Shown: positions 1 through 6,777, counted from the first letter of the stretch. The stretch is 23,450 bases of DNA from Candidatus Saccharibacteria bacterium UBA5170 (GCA_002413425.1 DHWY01000002.1:201719-225168), one strand, 5' to 3'. Notes: generated by a model not told the origin, from the letters alone. Program-made: numbers and translations.

Positions 1-167
1 CGACCTGCAACTGTCGCGGTCTGACCTTGTAGTTCATCAAAACGAGCGGTGATATCACCGGTCGCATGCGTCCGGTGGCTGTCTGCCGGATAGGGATTAA
101 TGCCTGATTGCTTTAATTCATCAAGCTTTCTGAGCCGCTCATCACGAAAATCTTTTAGTGTCGCCAT
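1..167 (-). CDS. lysS: Lysyl-tRNA synthetase, N-terminal fragment (runs off window)
   Basis: Only the first 55 codons are inside the window. The translation begins MATLKDFRDERLRKLDELKQ and continues with SGINPYP, the N-terminal helix and INPYP-type motif of class II LysRS, just before its OB-fold anticodon-binding domain. The enzyme charges tRNA-Lys in the cytoplasm. The ATG at 167 is the first start after the promoter-like TGCTATACT at 177-185, and no Shine-Dalgarno lies between them. The catalytic core is not visible, so the call rests on the N-terminus alone. It lies downstream of greA on the same strand, and the greA-lysS adjacency is common in bacteria, which supports the call. Confidence 0.85.
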   Translation of the reverse strand, partial: MATLKDFRDERLRKLDELKQSGINPYPADSHRTHATGDITARFDELQGQTATVAG

Positions 168-176
168 ATCCGCTAC

Positions 177-185
177 AGTATAGCA
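177..185 (-). promoter_or_regulatory. lysS extended -10 promoter
   Basis: The minus strand reads TGCTATACT, an extended -10 element. Its 3' end is 9 nt from the lysS ATG (167), so transcription should begin only 0-3 nt before the start codon, giving a leaderless or nearly leaderless mRNA. A TTGACG hexamer lies upstream but is 20 nt from TATACT, too far for a standard -35. Confidence 0.6.
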
Positions 186-191
186 TAAATA

Positions 192-226
192 CAATTATCC
201 ACCGTCAAGCTAACAGTGGATAATTG
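192..226 (-). terminator. 11-bp perfect inverted repeat between greA and lysS (terminator and/or operator)
   Basis: CAATTATCCAC (192-202) and GTGGATAATTG (216-226) are perfect reverse complements around a 13-nt loop. The structure lies 18 nt past the greA stop on the minus strand and is followed by TATTTATG, a weak U-tract, so a modest terminator for greA is plausible. It also abuts the lysS promoter, and each arm contains TTATCCAC, eight of nine bases of a DnaA box, in opposite orientations. Terminator and protein-binding roles cannot be told apart from sequence alone. Confidence 0.55.
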
Positions 227-243
227 CTCAAAATCGCCCTAAA

Positions 244-699
244 CTAGCCAATATTGATAATTTGGTAGGTAACGTCACCCTTCGGGGTAGCAATCATGGC
301 GCTATCACCAACTTTTTTGCCAAACACAGCTTCTCCAATTGGAGATTTGTTGCTCACCTTGCCCTCGAGTGGATTAGCCTCAACTGGCCCAACAATAGTG
401 TAAATAACTATTTTTGTACCGTCAGTCAGCTCGACTTTGCTACCGAGTGCAACATGGGTCTTGCGACCTGACTTGATAAGGTCGGCGTTTAAAAGGATAT
501 CCTCAATCTCGGCAATACGGCTTTCAAGCAATCCCTGCTCTTCACGCGCTGAATCATACTCGGCATTTTCACTCAGATCACCAAAATCGCGTGCTTCAGC
601 AATCTTGTCGGCAATAGCACCTCGGCGACTCTTAAGACCCTCGAGCTCTAGCTCAAGTTCTTTCTTGCCCGCGGTGGTAATTTGATATAATTTTTTCAT
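244..699 (-). CDS. greA: Transcription elongation factor GreA
   Basis: GreA enters the secondary channel of stalled RNA polymerase and stimulates cleavage of the backtracked transcript. The 151-residue product matches the usual 150-160 aa. It has an N-terminal coiled coil (about 1-75) with the conserved tip around EARDFGDLSENAEYD, where Asp41 and Glu44 are the acidic catalytic residues. A C-terminal FKBP-like domain follows, with SPIGEAVFGKKVGD. The ATG at 699 is chosen because AAGGAAA precedes it at proper spacing and the family begins at this point. An open frame continues upstream to 816 but would run through the promoter at 758-766. It is a single-gene unit followed by an inverted repeat and then lysS. 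Confidence 0.95.
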   Translation of the reverse strand: MKKLYQITTAGKKELELELEGLKSRRGAIADKIAEARDFGDLSENAEYDSAREEQGLLESRIAEIEDILLNADLIKSGRKTHVALGSKVELTDGTKIVIYTIVGPVEANPLEGKVSNKSPIGEAVFGKKVGDSAMIATPKGDVTYQIINIG

Positions 700-725
700 T
701 TCGTTATTTTCCTTTTTTGCTAAAA

Positions 726-766
726 GGTGCCTTTTAAGCACCCCGTACGCTACATATAGTGTACCA
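726..766 (-). promoter_or_regulatory. greA promoter and short leader hairpin
   Basis: Minus-strand TGGTACACT (758-766) is an extended -10 and predicts a leader of about 50 nt for greA. Within the leader, GGTGC (726-730) and GCACC (738-742) form a 5-bp hairpin with a 7-nt loop, about 25 nt before the ATG. Its function is unknown, and it may be chance. Confidence 0.45.
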
Positions 767-799
767 TACAGTGCAGACGACCCAAAACAGTGTCTACGG

Positions 800-2044
800 T
801 CAGCTAAGTTTAGCAAGCAGCTGCTCGCGTGTCAATAACGATGTTTCACCAGTTTTTCGCACGGTCAATTCATATTGATTGCTCGCCAGCAATCGGTCAC
901 TGACCGTCACTCGATAGGGTATGCCGAAAAGCTCGCTGTCAGCAAACTTCTGACCAGGACGGACGTCGCGATCATCGTAAAGCGTTTCGATATTTTTTTC
1001 ACCTAACTCGCCGTAAAGTTCATCGGCGTGAGTGATAGCTGCTTGATCGCCGATACGGACAAGGTATACTTTTGCCGGCGCGACGCTTTCGGGCCACACC
1101 AGTCCTTTGTCGTCAGCGAAATGTTCCGCAATCAAACCCATCACGCGGCTCGGTCCGATGCCGTAGCTGCCCATAATAACCGGCTTAACGCTTCCGTCTT
1201 CGTCGGTAAAAGTCAGCCCCAGCGGCTCGCTAAACTTCGTACCCAGTGTGAATATATTGCCTACTTCTACTGCCATTGCCTCTTTCAGCTCGTCACGAGC
1301 TATCCCGAGGTCGGCCAAAACTTCGTCATTGTAGACTTCTTCGTTGATAGCTATTCGCTTGCCTTCATGAATATAAATTTTGTCTTCTCCGACAGGACTC
1401 AACGTCTGAAATTCATGACTGTACGGCGCGAAACTGCCACCACTGGCGAATGTCTTGTAGGTCCACTCTCCCAGGCCTAAACGGTCATAGACCCGCAGAT
1501 AGGCAGCAGTTATTTTTTCATAGAAAGCGTCGTGTTCGGCCTGAGTACGACTAAAACTATAGAGGTCTTTCATCCAAAATTCACGACCACGCATCAGACC
1601 GCTCTTGGAGCGCAGTTCGTTGCGAAACTTGATCTGGAACTGATAGGGATAGACCGGCAAGTCTTTGTAGCTTTGGATATGGCTTTTCATGAGCTGCGTC
1701 AACGGCTCTTCATGTGTCGGTGCCAACCCCAACTCGCTCCCACTCGCAAGCCGTGTCTTAAACCACACGTCCATCACTTTGTCATCCCAACGCCCCGTCG
1801 CCTCCCAAACATCTTTTTGCTGAAGGGCTGTTAAACTGATCTCGCTCCCACCGACCGCATTCATTTCTTCACGAATAATATTAATAATCTTATCGAGGAC
1901 AATTTTTCCCAGTGGCAGGTACGTATAGACTCCCGCCATTTCTTTATGGATAAAGCCAGCCCGTATCAAAAGCTGTGCGTTCTTCGCAACTTCATCAGCT
2001 GGTGCTGTTTTGCTTGTTTTCGTAAATAAATTTGTTAATCGCAT
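800..2044 (-). CDS. proS: Prolyl-tRNA synthetase, short form lacking the INS editing domain
   Basis: Class II enzyme that charges tRNA-Pro. At 414 aa it is far shorter than the roughly 570 aa bacterial form. Motif 2 begins at F140-R145 (FRNELR, then SGLMRGREFWMKDLYSF) and motif 3 ends at Arg300 (MGSYGIGPSR). The stretch between them is too short for the usual insertion of about 180 residues that hydrolyses Ala-tRNA-Pro. A C-terminal anticodon-binding domain follows, around VYLVRIGDQAA and YDDRDVRPGQKFADSE. The ATG at 2044 has an excellent GGGAGGA site, which lies within the last codons of the upstream protease gene and leaves a 1-nt gap after that gene's stop. It is the last gene of the frr-to-proS operon and ends in TGA. 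Confidence 0.95.
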   Translation of the reverse strand: MRLTNLFTKTSKTAPADEVAKNAQLLIRAGFIHKEMAGVYTYLPLGKIVLDKIINIIREEMNAVGGSEISLTALQQKDVWEATGRWDDKVMDVWFKTRLASGSELGLAPTHEEPLTQLMKSHIQSYKDLPVYPYQFQIKFRNELRSKSGLMRGREFWMKDLYSFSRTQAEHDAFYEKITAAYLRVYDRLGLGEWTYKTFASGGSFAPYSHEFQTLSPVGEDKIYIHEGKRIAINEEVYNDEVLADLGIARDELKEAMAVEVGNIFTLGTKFSEPLGLTFTDEDGSVKPVIMGSYGIGPSRVMGLIAEHFADDKGLVWPESVAPAKVYLVRIGDQAAITHADELYGELGEKNIETLYDDRDVRPGQKFADSELFGIPYRVTVSDRLLASNQYELTVRKTGETSLLTREQLLAKLS

Positions 2045-2045
2045 A

Positions 2046-2843
2046 TTATCCTCCCAGTGTATGTAATATCGTTGGATTAATAAAGAGGATATAAAAGGCA
2101 ATACCGTTTTTGGTCATATGGAGCAGGATTGGTGCCCACAGACTCCCCGTCGAAAGCCGCAGCAGGCACAGCACAACACTCAGTGAAAACGTATCAATCG
2201 CCACGTTCCAGGTGCCGTGAACAAAGCCAAACAATAAACTTGTGATAAGAATAGCAATCCAAATTGGTATGAACTTTTTCAGTTTACCGAATAAATAGCC
2301 TCTAAATAAGACCTCTTCGGCAACTGGCGCAATAACTACAAGCGTAAAAAAGGCTAGGATATACTCATAGCGCTGATTTAATTGCCCAAACCCCGTATTT
2401 TGCGCCTGCCCAACATCAAACCAAGGGAGTAGTAGTGTTGCCAGATAGATAAGTCCGGCAGAGATAACGAGATAGATAATCAGTCCGGCTGGTGCCATCC
2501 AAATATCCGTCCAGCTAGGAAATCTGTGTAGGCCAAGGTCTTGCAATGAGATGCGATGTTTCTTGAGCCAGGGAAGTCCGATAACAAGGCCGAGTGTCAC
2601 CAGGTAGATAAGAGCTGCAACTGCAGTTGCTAGCACATTCTCGTTGATAGCAGAAAGTGGTATATGGAGAATCTCGAGCAGCCATAGCAACCCACTGACG
2701 AGCAGTTGAGCGACCAGAAAGCCACTAAAAACCCACGCAGGCAAGGCAACCGCCATCCACCAACGACGCACCGGTTTTACCATCCTTCCAAGGTCTGTCA
2801 GACCCTGACCCGCAACCTTAGCATTAGAAGAGCTTCGTAACAT
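2046..2843 (-). CDS. CPBP-family intramembrane metalloprotease
   Basis: Polytopic membrane protein of about 265 aa with some seven hydrophobic segments. It carries the Abi/CPBP (CAAX protease and bacteriocin-processing) signature EExxxR at E176, E177 and R181 (in APVAEEVLFRGYLFGKL), a second motif FGFVHG, and an Asn-containing third motif (MTKNGIAF). Family members are putative glutamate/histidine intramembrane proteases; the substrate here is unknown. The start is uncertain. ATG 2843 overlaps the end of rseP and has no clear Shine-Dalgarno; a TTG lies two codons upstream at 2849, and a later ATG at 2783 is also possible. The gene sits between rseP and proS, so two different intramembrane proteases are co-transcribed. 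Confidence 0.85.
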   Translation of the reverse strand: MLRSSSNAKVAGQGLTDLGRMVKPVRRWWMAVALPAWVFSGFLVAQLLVSGLLWLLEILHIPLSAINENVLATAVAALIYLVTLGLVIGLPWLKKHRISLQDLGLHRFPSWTDIWMAPAGLIIYLVISAGLIYLATLLLPWFDVGQAQNTGFGQLNQRYEYILAFFTLVVIAPVAEEVLFRGYLFGKLKKFIPIWIAILITSLLFGFVHGTWNVAIDTFSLSVVLCLLRLSTGSLWAPILLHMTKNGIAFYILFINPTILHTLGG

Positions 2844-3963
2844 CTGCAATCGTCACGAGGACTACTAGCCCCATTAATAGCAAGAAGCCGACAGTTTGGA
2901 TTTTCTCCTCACGCTCTTTGGTAAGTTGCTTTTTGGATACTCGGAATAAAGCAGTCACGAACCAACGGCCACCGTCAAGCGCAGGAATTGGCAGGGCGTT
3001 CATTACAGCCAAAGTAAGTGAGATAATCGCCGTCAGAAAGACAAGTTGAGTTGGACCCGCGCGCTCGGCTTGCGGAAAAACAGTCCCCAAAATACCAATC
3101 GGTCCTGCTACACTCTCTCCGACTGTTTTGAGGTTTTCGTTTGCCCCTATGCGAGTTGTTGCATTGGGACTAAGCTGCAAAAATAAACCGCTTGCCAAAT
3201 TGCCGACGAGATTACCAAGTCCCTGAAGAGTTACCCAGGTGAATTGTCCAGTGGTGACGACACCGACGAGTGGAGCCGACCACGTAGATTTCGTGAGTTC
3301 TCTTTGGCCAAGTCCAACCCCGAACACACTCCCCGTCTTATCATTACGAAGAGGTATAGTGACAACAGACTCAGTTCCACTGCGGGCATATATGACATCA
3401 ACATTTTTTCCTTTGTTGATCTTGGTGAGGTCAATTAGCGCTTGGGTTGTTGGCACCTCCTGCCCAGCAAAACGAATAATTTTATCACCTTCTCTTAAGC
3501 CAGCTTTTTGAGCGGGATAGCCAGGCACGAGTGCGGTAATCTCGACCGACTGCTGCACTGTTGCTGTGTCACTTGCAATCGAAAACTGATCGGGTAATAT
3601 TTTAGGCAGCCCAGTTATCGCGAGTATAGTTAAAAGAATCACAGCGACGACCCAGTTGGTTATAACACCAGCCAGTAAAATTTTTGTTTTTTGCCAAAAA
3701 CTTGCCGCACCATAATCACCCTTGCTACTTGCAGCATCGTGCTCGCCTTGAAGTTTGACAAAACCACCAAGCGGTAACCAGTTGAGACTAAACAGAACGT
3801 CGTTTTTAAGTTTCTTACTCCAAGCGCGTGGCGGAAAACCGACACCAAATTCTTCGACGATGACCCCGTTATGACGGGCCACGATTGCATGTCCCAATTC
3901 ATGGACCACAATCAAAAAAACCAAGATTATCAAGCCCAGAGCAATACCAACAATTAATTCCAT
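2824..3963 (-). CDS. rseP: Site-2 zinc metalloprotease RseP (M50 family)
   Basis: Intramembrane protease that cleaves membrane-anchored regulators or signal-peptide remnants inside the bilayer. The 379-aa protein begins with a transmembrane helix bearing HELGH at residues 21-25 (zinc ligands His21 and His25, catalytic Glu22). A PDZ domain occupies the middle (GLREGDKIIRFAGQEVP), and the C-terminal half has NALPIPALDGGR, the LDG zinc-ligand motif. A single PDZ is typical outside Proteobacteria. Its ATG follows the uppS stop directly, and its GGAGGA ribosome site is encoded by the final two codons of uppS, so translation is probably coupled. In most bacteria cdsA and dxr lie between uppS and rseP; here they do not. 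Confidence 0.95.
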   Translation of the reverse strand: MELIVGIALGLIILVFLIVVHELGHAIVARHNGVIVEEFGVGFPPRAWSKKLKNDVLFSLNWLPLGGFVKLQGEHDAASSKGDYGAASFWQKTKILLAGVITNWVVAVILLTILAITGLPKILPDQFSIASDTATVQQSVEITALVPGYPAQKAGLREGDKIIRFAGQEVPTTQALIDLTKINKGKNVDVIYARSGTESVVTIPLRNDKTGSVFGVGLGQRELTKSTWSAPLVGVVTTGQFTWVTLQGLGNLVGNLASGLFLQLSPNATTRIGANENLKTVGESVAGPIGILGTVFPQAERAGPTQLVFLTAIISLTLAVMNALPIPALDGGRWFVTALFRVSKKQLTKEREEKIQTVGFLLLMGLVVLVTIADVTKLF

Positions 3964-4653
3964 TTATCCTCCAAAGCGCCGTGCGCGAGTACTGTATTCT
4001 TTTAGTATATCCGTTACATCGTCTTTTGTCATATCTGGCCATAACTTATCAAGAAATAAGAGCTCGGCATAGGCTGATCGCCATAACATAAAGTTAGATA
4101 AGCGGTGTTCCCCACTCGATCGGACGATCAAGTCAAGCGCCGGTATCCCGGGTTGATAAAGGTTTTCTTCAATCAACTCAGGGGTTATATCATCGCTGGC
4201 TACACCCGACTGAACAATTTTTTTAACCGCATCCGTAATTTCAATTTGTCCACCATAGTTAAAACAGACTGCAAACGTACCGCCGGTATTATCCGCCGTT
4301 TGGGCTTCGGCTTCGTTGATTGCTTTGATAATTTTTTTATCAACCCGATCGAGGGAGCCAAGCACTTTTAATTTGATATTATTATCGTTGAAAATGTGCA
4401 AATCAGACTTTAAAAGCCTCAGTACAAGTCCCATCAGTTTACTGACTTCGTCTTCGCTTCGTTTCCAATTTTCAGTACTAAAGATATAGGCCGAAACATA
4501 TTCAACCCCAGCATCAAACGTTGCCTTGGTGACTTCATGGATGGCGTTATAGCCAGCCAAATGGCCTTCGTACGCCGGAAGACCGTGTTTTTTGGCCCAG
4601 CGACGATTCCCATCAACAATAAAACCTATATGGCGAGGAAGAATGTCAGTCAT
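3964..4653 (-). CDS. uppS: Isoprenyl (undecaprenyl) diphosphate synthase
   Basis: cis-Prenyltransferase that elongates farnesyl diphosphate with isopentenyl diphosphate to make the C55 lipid carrier for cell-wall polymers. The 229-aa protein has HIGFIVDGNRRWA near the N-terminus, with catalytic Asp14, the substrate-binding segment YVSAYIFSTENWKR, and near the C-terminus RSSGEHRLSNFMLW, which binds pyrophosphate, followed by WPD. Length is near the usual 230-250. Its ATG overlaps the frr stop in a TAATG arrangement. No isoprenoid-precursor gene (dxr) is adjacent, so precursors come from elsewhere in the genome or from a host or partner cell; the window cannot tell. Confidence 0.95.
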   Translation of the reverse strand: MTDILPRHIGFIVDGNRRWAKKHGLPAYEGHLAGYNAIHEVTKATFDAGVEYVSAYIFSTENWKRSEDEVSKLMGLVLRLLKSDLHIFNDNNIKLKVLGSLDRVDKKIIKAINEAEAQTADNTGGTFAVCFNYGGQIEITDAVKKIVQSGVASDDITPELIEENLYQPGIPALDLIVRSSGEHRLSNFMLWRSAYAELLFLDKLWPDMTKDDVTDILKEYSTRARRFGG

Positions 4654-5207
4654 TAGATTGTCAGAATATCTTTTTCTTTGACTCTAAAAATGACGTCAAT
4701 CTTAGTATTGTACGTTGCGATATCATCATCAATACCTTTTTCAATCCGCTTAACGTCATCTTCGGACAGCTCTTTGGTGTCCTTTTTGCGTTTGGCGTCC
4801 TTGAGCGCATCTTGGCGAATGTTACGTAAAGCGATACGAGCCTCTTCGACCTTTTCGCTCGTTTGCTTGACGAGTTGACGACGACGTTCTTCGGTCAGAG
4901 ATGGAACCGAAACACGGACAATCCGACCATCATCACTCGGATTAAACCCAAGCGACTGATCGGCTCGAATTGCCGCAGCAATAAACTGCACATTACTCGG
5001 ATCAAATGGCGTTATCTGCAGTAGCTGCGGTTCAGGTGCCGTAATGTTAGCTATTTGATTGAGTGGTGTCTTTTGTCCGTAAACTTCGGCAAGAATACCA
5101 TCAAGCATGGCAGGATGCGCACGTCCAGTACGAACCTTTTTTAGCTCCTCTTCAAAATAAGCAATCGCCAGCTCAAACTTTTTCTCATATGACTTCGTAT
5201 CAAACAT
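4653..5207 (-). CDS. frr: Ribosome recycling factor
   Basis: Works with EF-G to split the post-termination ribosome. The 184-aa product matches the family length and shows RTGRAHPAML near residues 27-36 and the C-terminal three-helix-bundle segment with LTEERRRQLVKQ and the helix VEEARIALRNIRQDALKD. The ATG at 5207 is preceded by AAAGAGGAAT, a good ribosome site. It is the first gene of the operon frr-uppS-rseP-CPBP-proS and has its own promoter at 5233-5241. In most bacteria pyrH stands between tsf and frr; here that position holds a terminator and a new promoter. Confidence 0.97.
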   Translation of the reverse strand: MFDTKSYEKKFELAIAYFEEELKKVRTGRAHPAMLDGILAEVYGQKTPLNQIANITAPEPQLLQITPFDPSNVQFIAAAIRADQSLGFNPSDDGRIVRVSVPSLTEERRRQLVKQTSEKVEEARIALRNIRQDALKDAKRKKDTKELSEDDVKRIEKGIDDDIATYNTKIDVIFRVKEKDILTI

Positions 5208-5232
5208 ATTCCTCTTTTCTTACTTTGTCCTA

Positions 5233-5241
5233 ATTATAGCA
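5233..5241 (-). promoter_or_regulatory. frr operon promoter, perfect extended -10
   Basis: The minus strand reads TGCTATAAT, a perfect extended -10, starting within the T-run of the preceding terminator. No -35 match is seen 16-18 nt upstream because that space is the terminator stem. The predicted leader is about 20 nt and contains the AAAGAGGAAT ribosome site. Confidence 0.75.
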
Positions 5242-5268
5242 AAAATCGCCCCTTTCGGAGCGATTTTT
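5241..5268 (-). terminator. Intrinsic terminator of rpsB-tsf
   Basis: AAAAATCGCCCC (5241-5252) and GGAGCGATTTTT (5257-5268) pair over 12 bp, with one G-U in the transcript, around a 4-nt loop that reads GAAA in the RNA. A-tracts and T-tracts on both sides make it look bidirectional, but the flanking genes are both on the minus strand. It lies 20 nt past the tsf stop. Confidence 0.9.
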
Positions 5269-5288
5269 ACAACTACAGGAGTTGGGTT

Positions 5289-5885
5289 TTATTCTGTGAC
5301 GCCGAGTTCAATACGTTTAAACTGGCGAATTACGATGTTTTCACCGAGGATGGCAACGTTCTCTTTCAAGAAATCGTTCACGGTCTGCTTGTCGTTCTTG
5401 ATATAGGTTTGATTGAGGAGTACTTTTTCGTCAAAGTTCTTCTTAACCTGACCAGCGACAATCTTTTCAGCAATCGCGGCTGGTTTGCCTTCAGCCACGA
5501 CACGCTCGTGAGCTTCGCTACGAACACGCTCGAGTTCTTCGGCAGGAATATCAGCTTCACTGACGTACAGCGGTGCCATGGCGGCAATCTGAAGCGCAAT
5601 CTCGTGAGCGAATGTCTTAAAACCATCAAGACGGGCCACAAAGTCGGTCTCACAGTTGACTTCAACCAGCACACCGATCCGTCCGCTGTGGACGTAGCTG
5701 TCTATAATGCCTTCACGGGCTTCTCGGTCGCCTTTTTTCTCGGCTTTGGTGACGCCTTTTTTACGAAGCGCCTCAAGCGCTTTATCAAAGTTACCGTTCG
5801 CTTCGACCAGTGCTGCCTTGGCGTCGGTCAAACCGATGCCAGTCAGCTCTTTGAGTTTTTTAATGTCGTCAATTGATACGCCCAT
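5289..5885 (-). CDS. tsf: Elongation factor Ts
   Basis: Guanine-nucleotide exchange factor that regenerates EF-Tu-GTP. The 198-aa short-form protein opens with a UBA-like domain (IDDIKKLKELTGIGLTDAKA), then has the signature GRIGVLVEVNCETDFVAR around residues 69-86, whose TDFV segment contacts EF-Tu. The single core subdomain fits the shorter EF-Ts seen outside Proteobacteria. ATG 5885 lies 2 nt past the rpsB stop, with GAGGATAA across the end of rpsB acting as ribosome site. It is cotranscribed with rpsB and ends at the terminator at 5241-5268. Confidence 0.97.
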   Translation of the reverse strand: MGVSIDDIKKLKELTGIGLTDAKAALVEANGNFDKALEALRKKGVTKAEKKGDREAREGIIDSYVHSGRIGVLVEVNCETDFVARLDGFKTFAHEIALQIAAMAPLYVSEADIPAEELERVRSEAHERVVAEGKPAAIAEKIVAGQVKKNFDEKVLLNQTYIKNDKQTVNDFLKENVAILGENIVIRQFKRIELGVTE

Positions 5886-5887
5886 TG

Positions 5888-6616
5888 TTATTTATCCTCT
5901 TTGACAGCTTCTTTATCAGCTGTTTTTTCAGCACCAGCGCCTTCGCGAACGGCGGCGGCGACATAATCAAGTAGCAACTGAACGCCCTTGATGGCGTCAT
6001 CATTACCAGGAATAACGTAGTCAATCAGTGAAGGGTCGGCGTTGGTATCAACCACAGCAACCACAGGAACACCAAGCGTTTTGGCTTCCTTGATGGCGTT
6101 GATGTCACCGATCACATCAATCACAAACAGTGCACCTGGCTTGCCGTTGAGGTCTTTTATACCACCGTATTTGCCGTTCAACTCATCAATATCTTCTTGG
6201 AAGCGCTGGACTTCAAGTTTGTTATAGCGCTTTTCAAGGTCACCCGATACCATGCGTTTTTCAAGATCTTTAAGTTTCTTGATCTGTTGGCCGACAGTTG
6301 CCACGTTTGTCAGAATTCCACCAAGCCATCGTTCGGTGACGTATGGCTGATTCAATGACTCAGCGGTGGTACGGACGATTTCTTTGGTGTGCTTTTTTGT
6401 TCCAACAAACAAAACTTGTTTACCGCTGGCGACAACGCTCGTCAAGAATGGCAGTGCCACGTCCAGACCTTCGACGGTCTTTGTCAGGTCAATAATGTGA
6501 CTGTCCTGACGTTTGCTATGAATGTATGGCGCCATTTTAGGGTGCCAACGGCTGGTCTTGTGACCAAAGTGTACGCCTGCTTCGAGCAAGGCTTTAATAT
6601 CGACAGTTACTGCCAT
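5888..6616 (-). CDS. rpsB: Small-subunit ribosomal protein uS2
   Basis: The 242-aa protein has the S2 N-terminal signature LLEAGVHFGHKTSRWHPKM, the central segment GTKKHTKEIVRTTAE with ERWLGGILTN, and the C-terminal VVAVVDTNADPSLIDYVIPG. A charged tail ending KEAVKEDK follows. It assembles late on the 30S body and is needed for uS1-type mRNA recruitment where S1 exists. ATG 6616 has AGGAG 11 nt upstream. The transcript has a leader of about 85 nt with a fold that can hide this ribosome site (6626-6680). First gene of rpsB-tsf. Confidence 0.97.
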   Translation of the reverse strand: MAVTVDIKALLEAGVHFGHKTSRWHPKMAPYIHSKRQDSHIIDLTKTVEGLDVALPFLTSVVASGKQVLFVGTKKHTKEIVRTTAESLNQPYVTERWLGGILTNVATVGQQIKKLKDLEKRMVSGDLEKRYNKLEVQRFQEDIDELNGKYGGIKDLNGKPGALFVIDVIGDINAIKEAKTLGVPVVAVVDTNADPSLIDYVIPGNDDAIKGVQLLLDYVAAAVREGAGAEKTADKEAVKEDK

Positions 6617-6625
6617 GATGTTTTG

Positions 6626-6680
6626 AACTCCTTTTCCTCACCCGCGCGCCTGATGGTTTCAGGAGTTTCATTGCGCGGGT
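6626..6680 (-). promoter_or_regulatory. Structured rpsB leader, candidate S2 autoregulatory element
   Basis: Read on the minus strand, ACCCGCGC (6680-6673) pairs with GCGCGGGT (6647-6640), enclosing CCTGA (6663-6659) paired with TCAGG (6653-6649). The same leader carries AACTCCT (6667-6661), an exact complement of the ribosome site AGGAGTT (6632-6626). The CCTGA hairpin and the anti-ribosome-site pairing share bases and exclude each other, the usual logic of an on/off leader. rpsB autoregulation by S2 is known in Proteobacteria through an unrelated leader; its use here is inference. Confidence 0.55.
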
Positions 6681-6707
6681 TGTGTCGTTAAAATAATTTA
6701 CCTAATG

Positions 6708-6736
6708 ATTATAACCCCTTGGGCAATAAATTTCAA
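6708..6736 (-). promoter_or_regulatory. rpsB-tsf promoter
   Basis: On the minus strand TTGAAA (6736-6731), a 17-nt spacer and TATAAT (6713-6708) form a near-perfect sigma70-type promoter. The start should lie near 6700, giving a leader of about 85 nt. Confidence 0.85.
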
Positions 6737-6745
6737 GGGTTATAA
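6709..6745. repeat. Inverted repeat spanning the rpsB promoter, operator candidate
   Basis: TTATAACCCCTTG (6709-6721) and CAAGGGTTATAA (6734-6745) are inverted copies differing by one extra C, separated by 12 nt. One arm covers the rpsB -10 and the other its -35, and the right arm ends four bases before the rpmE -35 (6749). A dimeric regulator bound here would act on both divergent ribosomal-protein promoters. Confidence 0.5.
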
Positions 6746-6748
6746 CCT

Positions 6749-6777
6749 TTGACAATTACCTCAAAAACAGATACAAT
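6749..6777 (+). promoter_or_regulatory. rpmE promoter
   Basis: TTGACA (6749-6754), 17 nt, TACAAT (6772-6777): nearly consensus. The predicted start is about 6784 and the ATG is at 6788, so the mRNA has a leader of at most a few bases and no Shine-Dalgarno. Confidence 0.85.

Noticed and set aside
700..816. greA starting at 816
   Set aside because: It would add 39 unrelated residues and run through the greA promoter; ATG 699 has a clear ribosome site.
1028..1480. Plus-strand open frame opposite proS, and similar frames opposite rseP, tsf, LCP and ileS
   Set aside because: They mirror codon structure of strongly supported genes on the other strand and show no motif or ribosome site.
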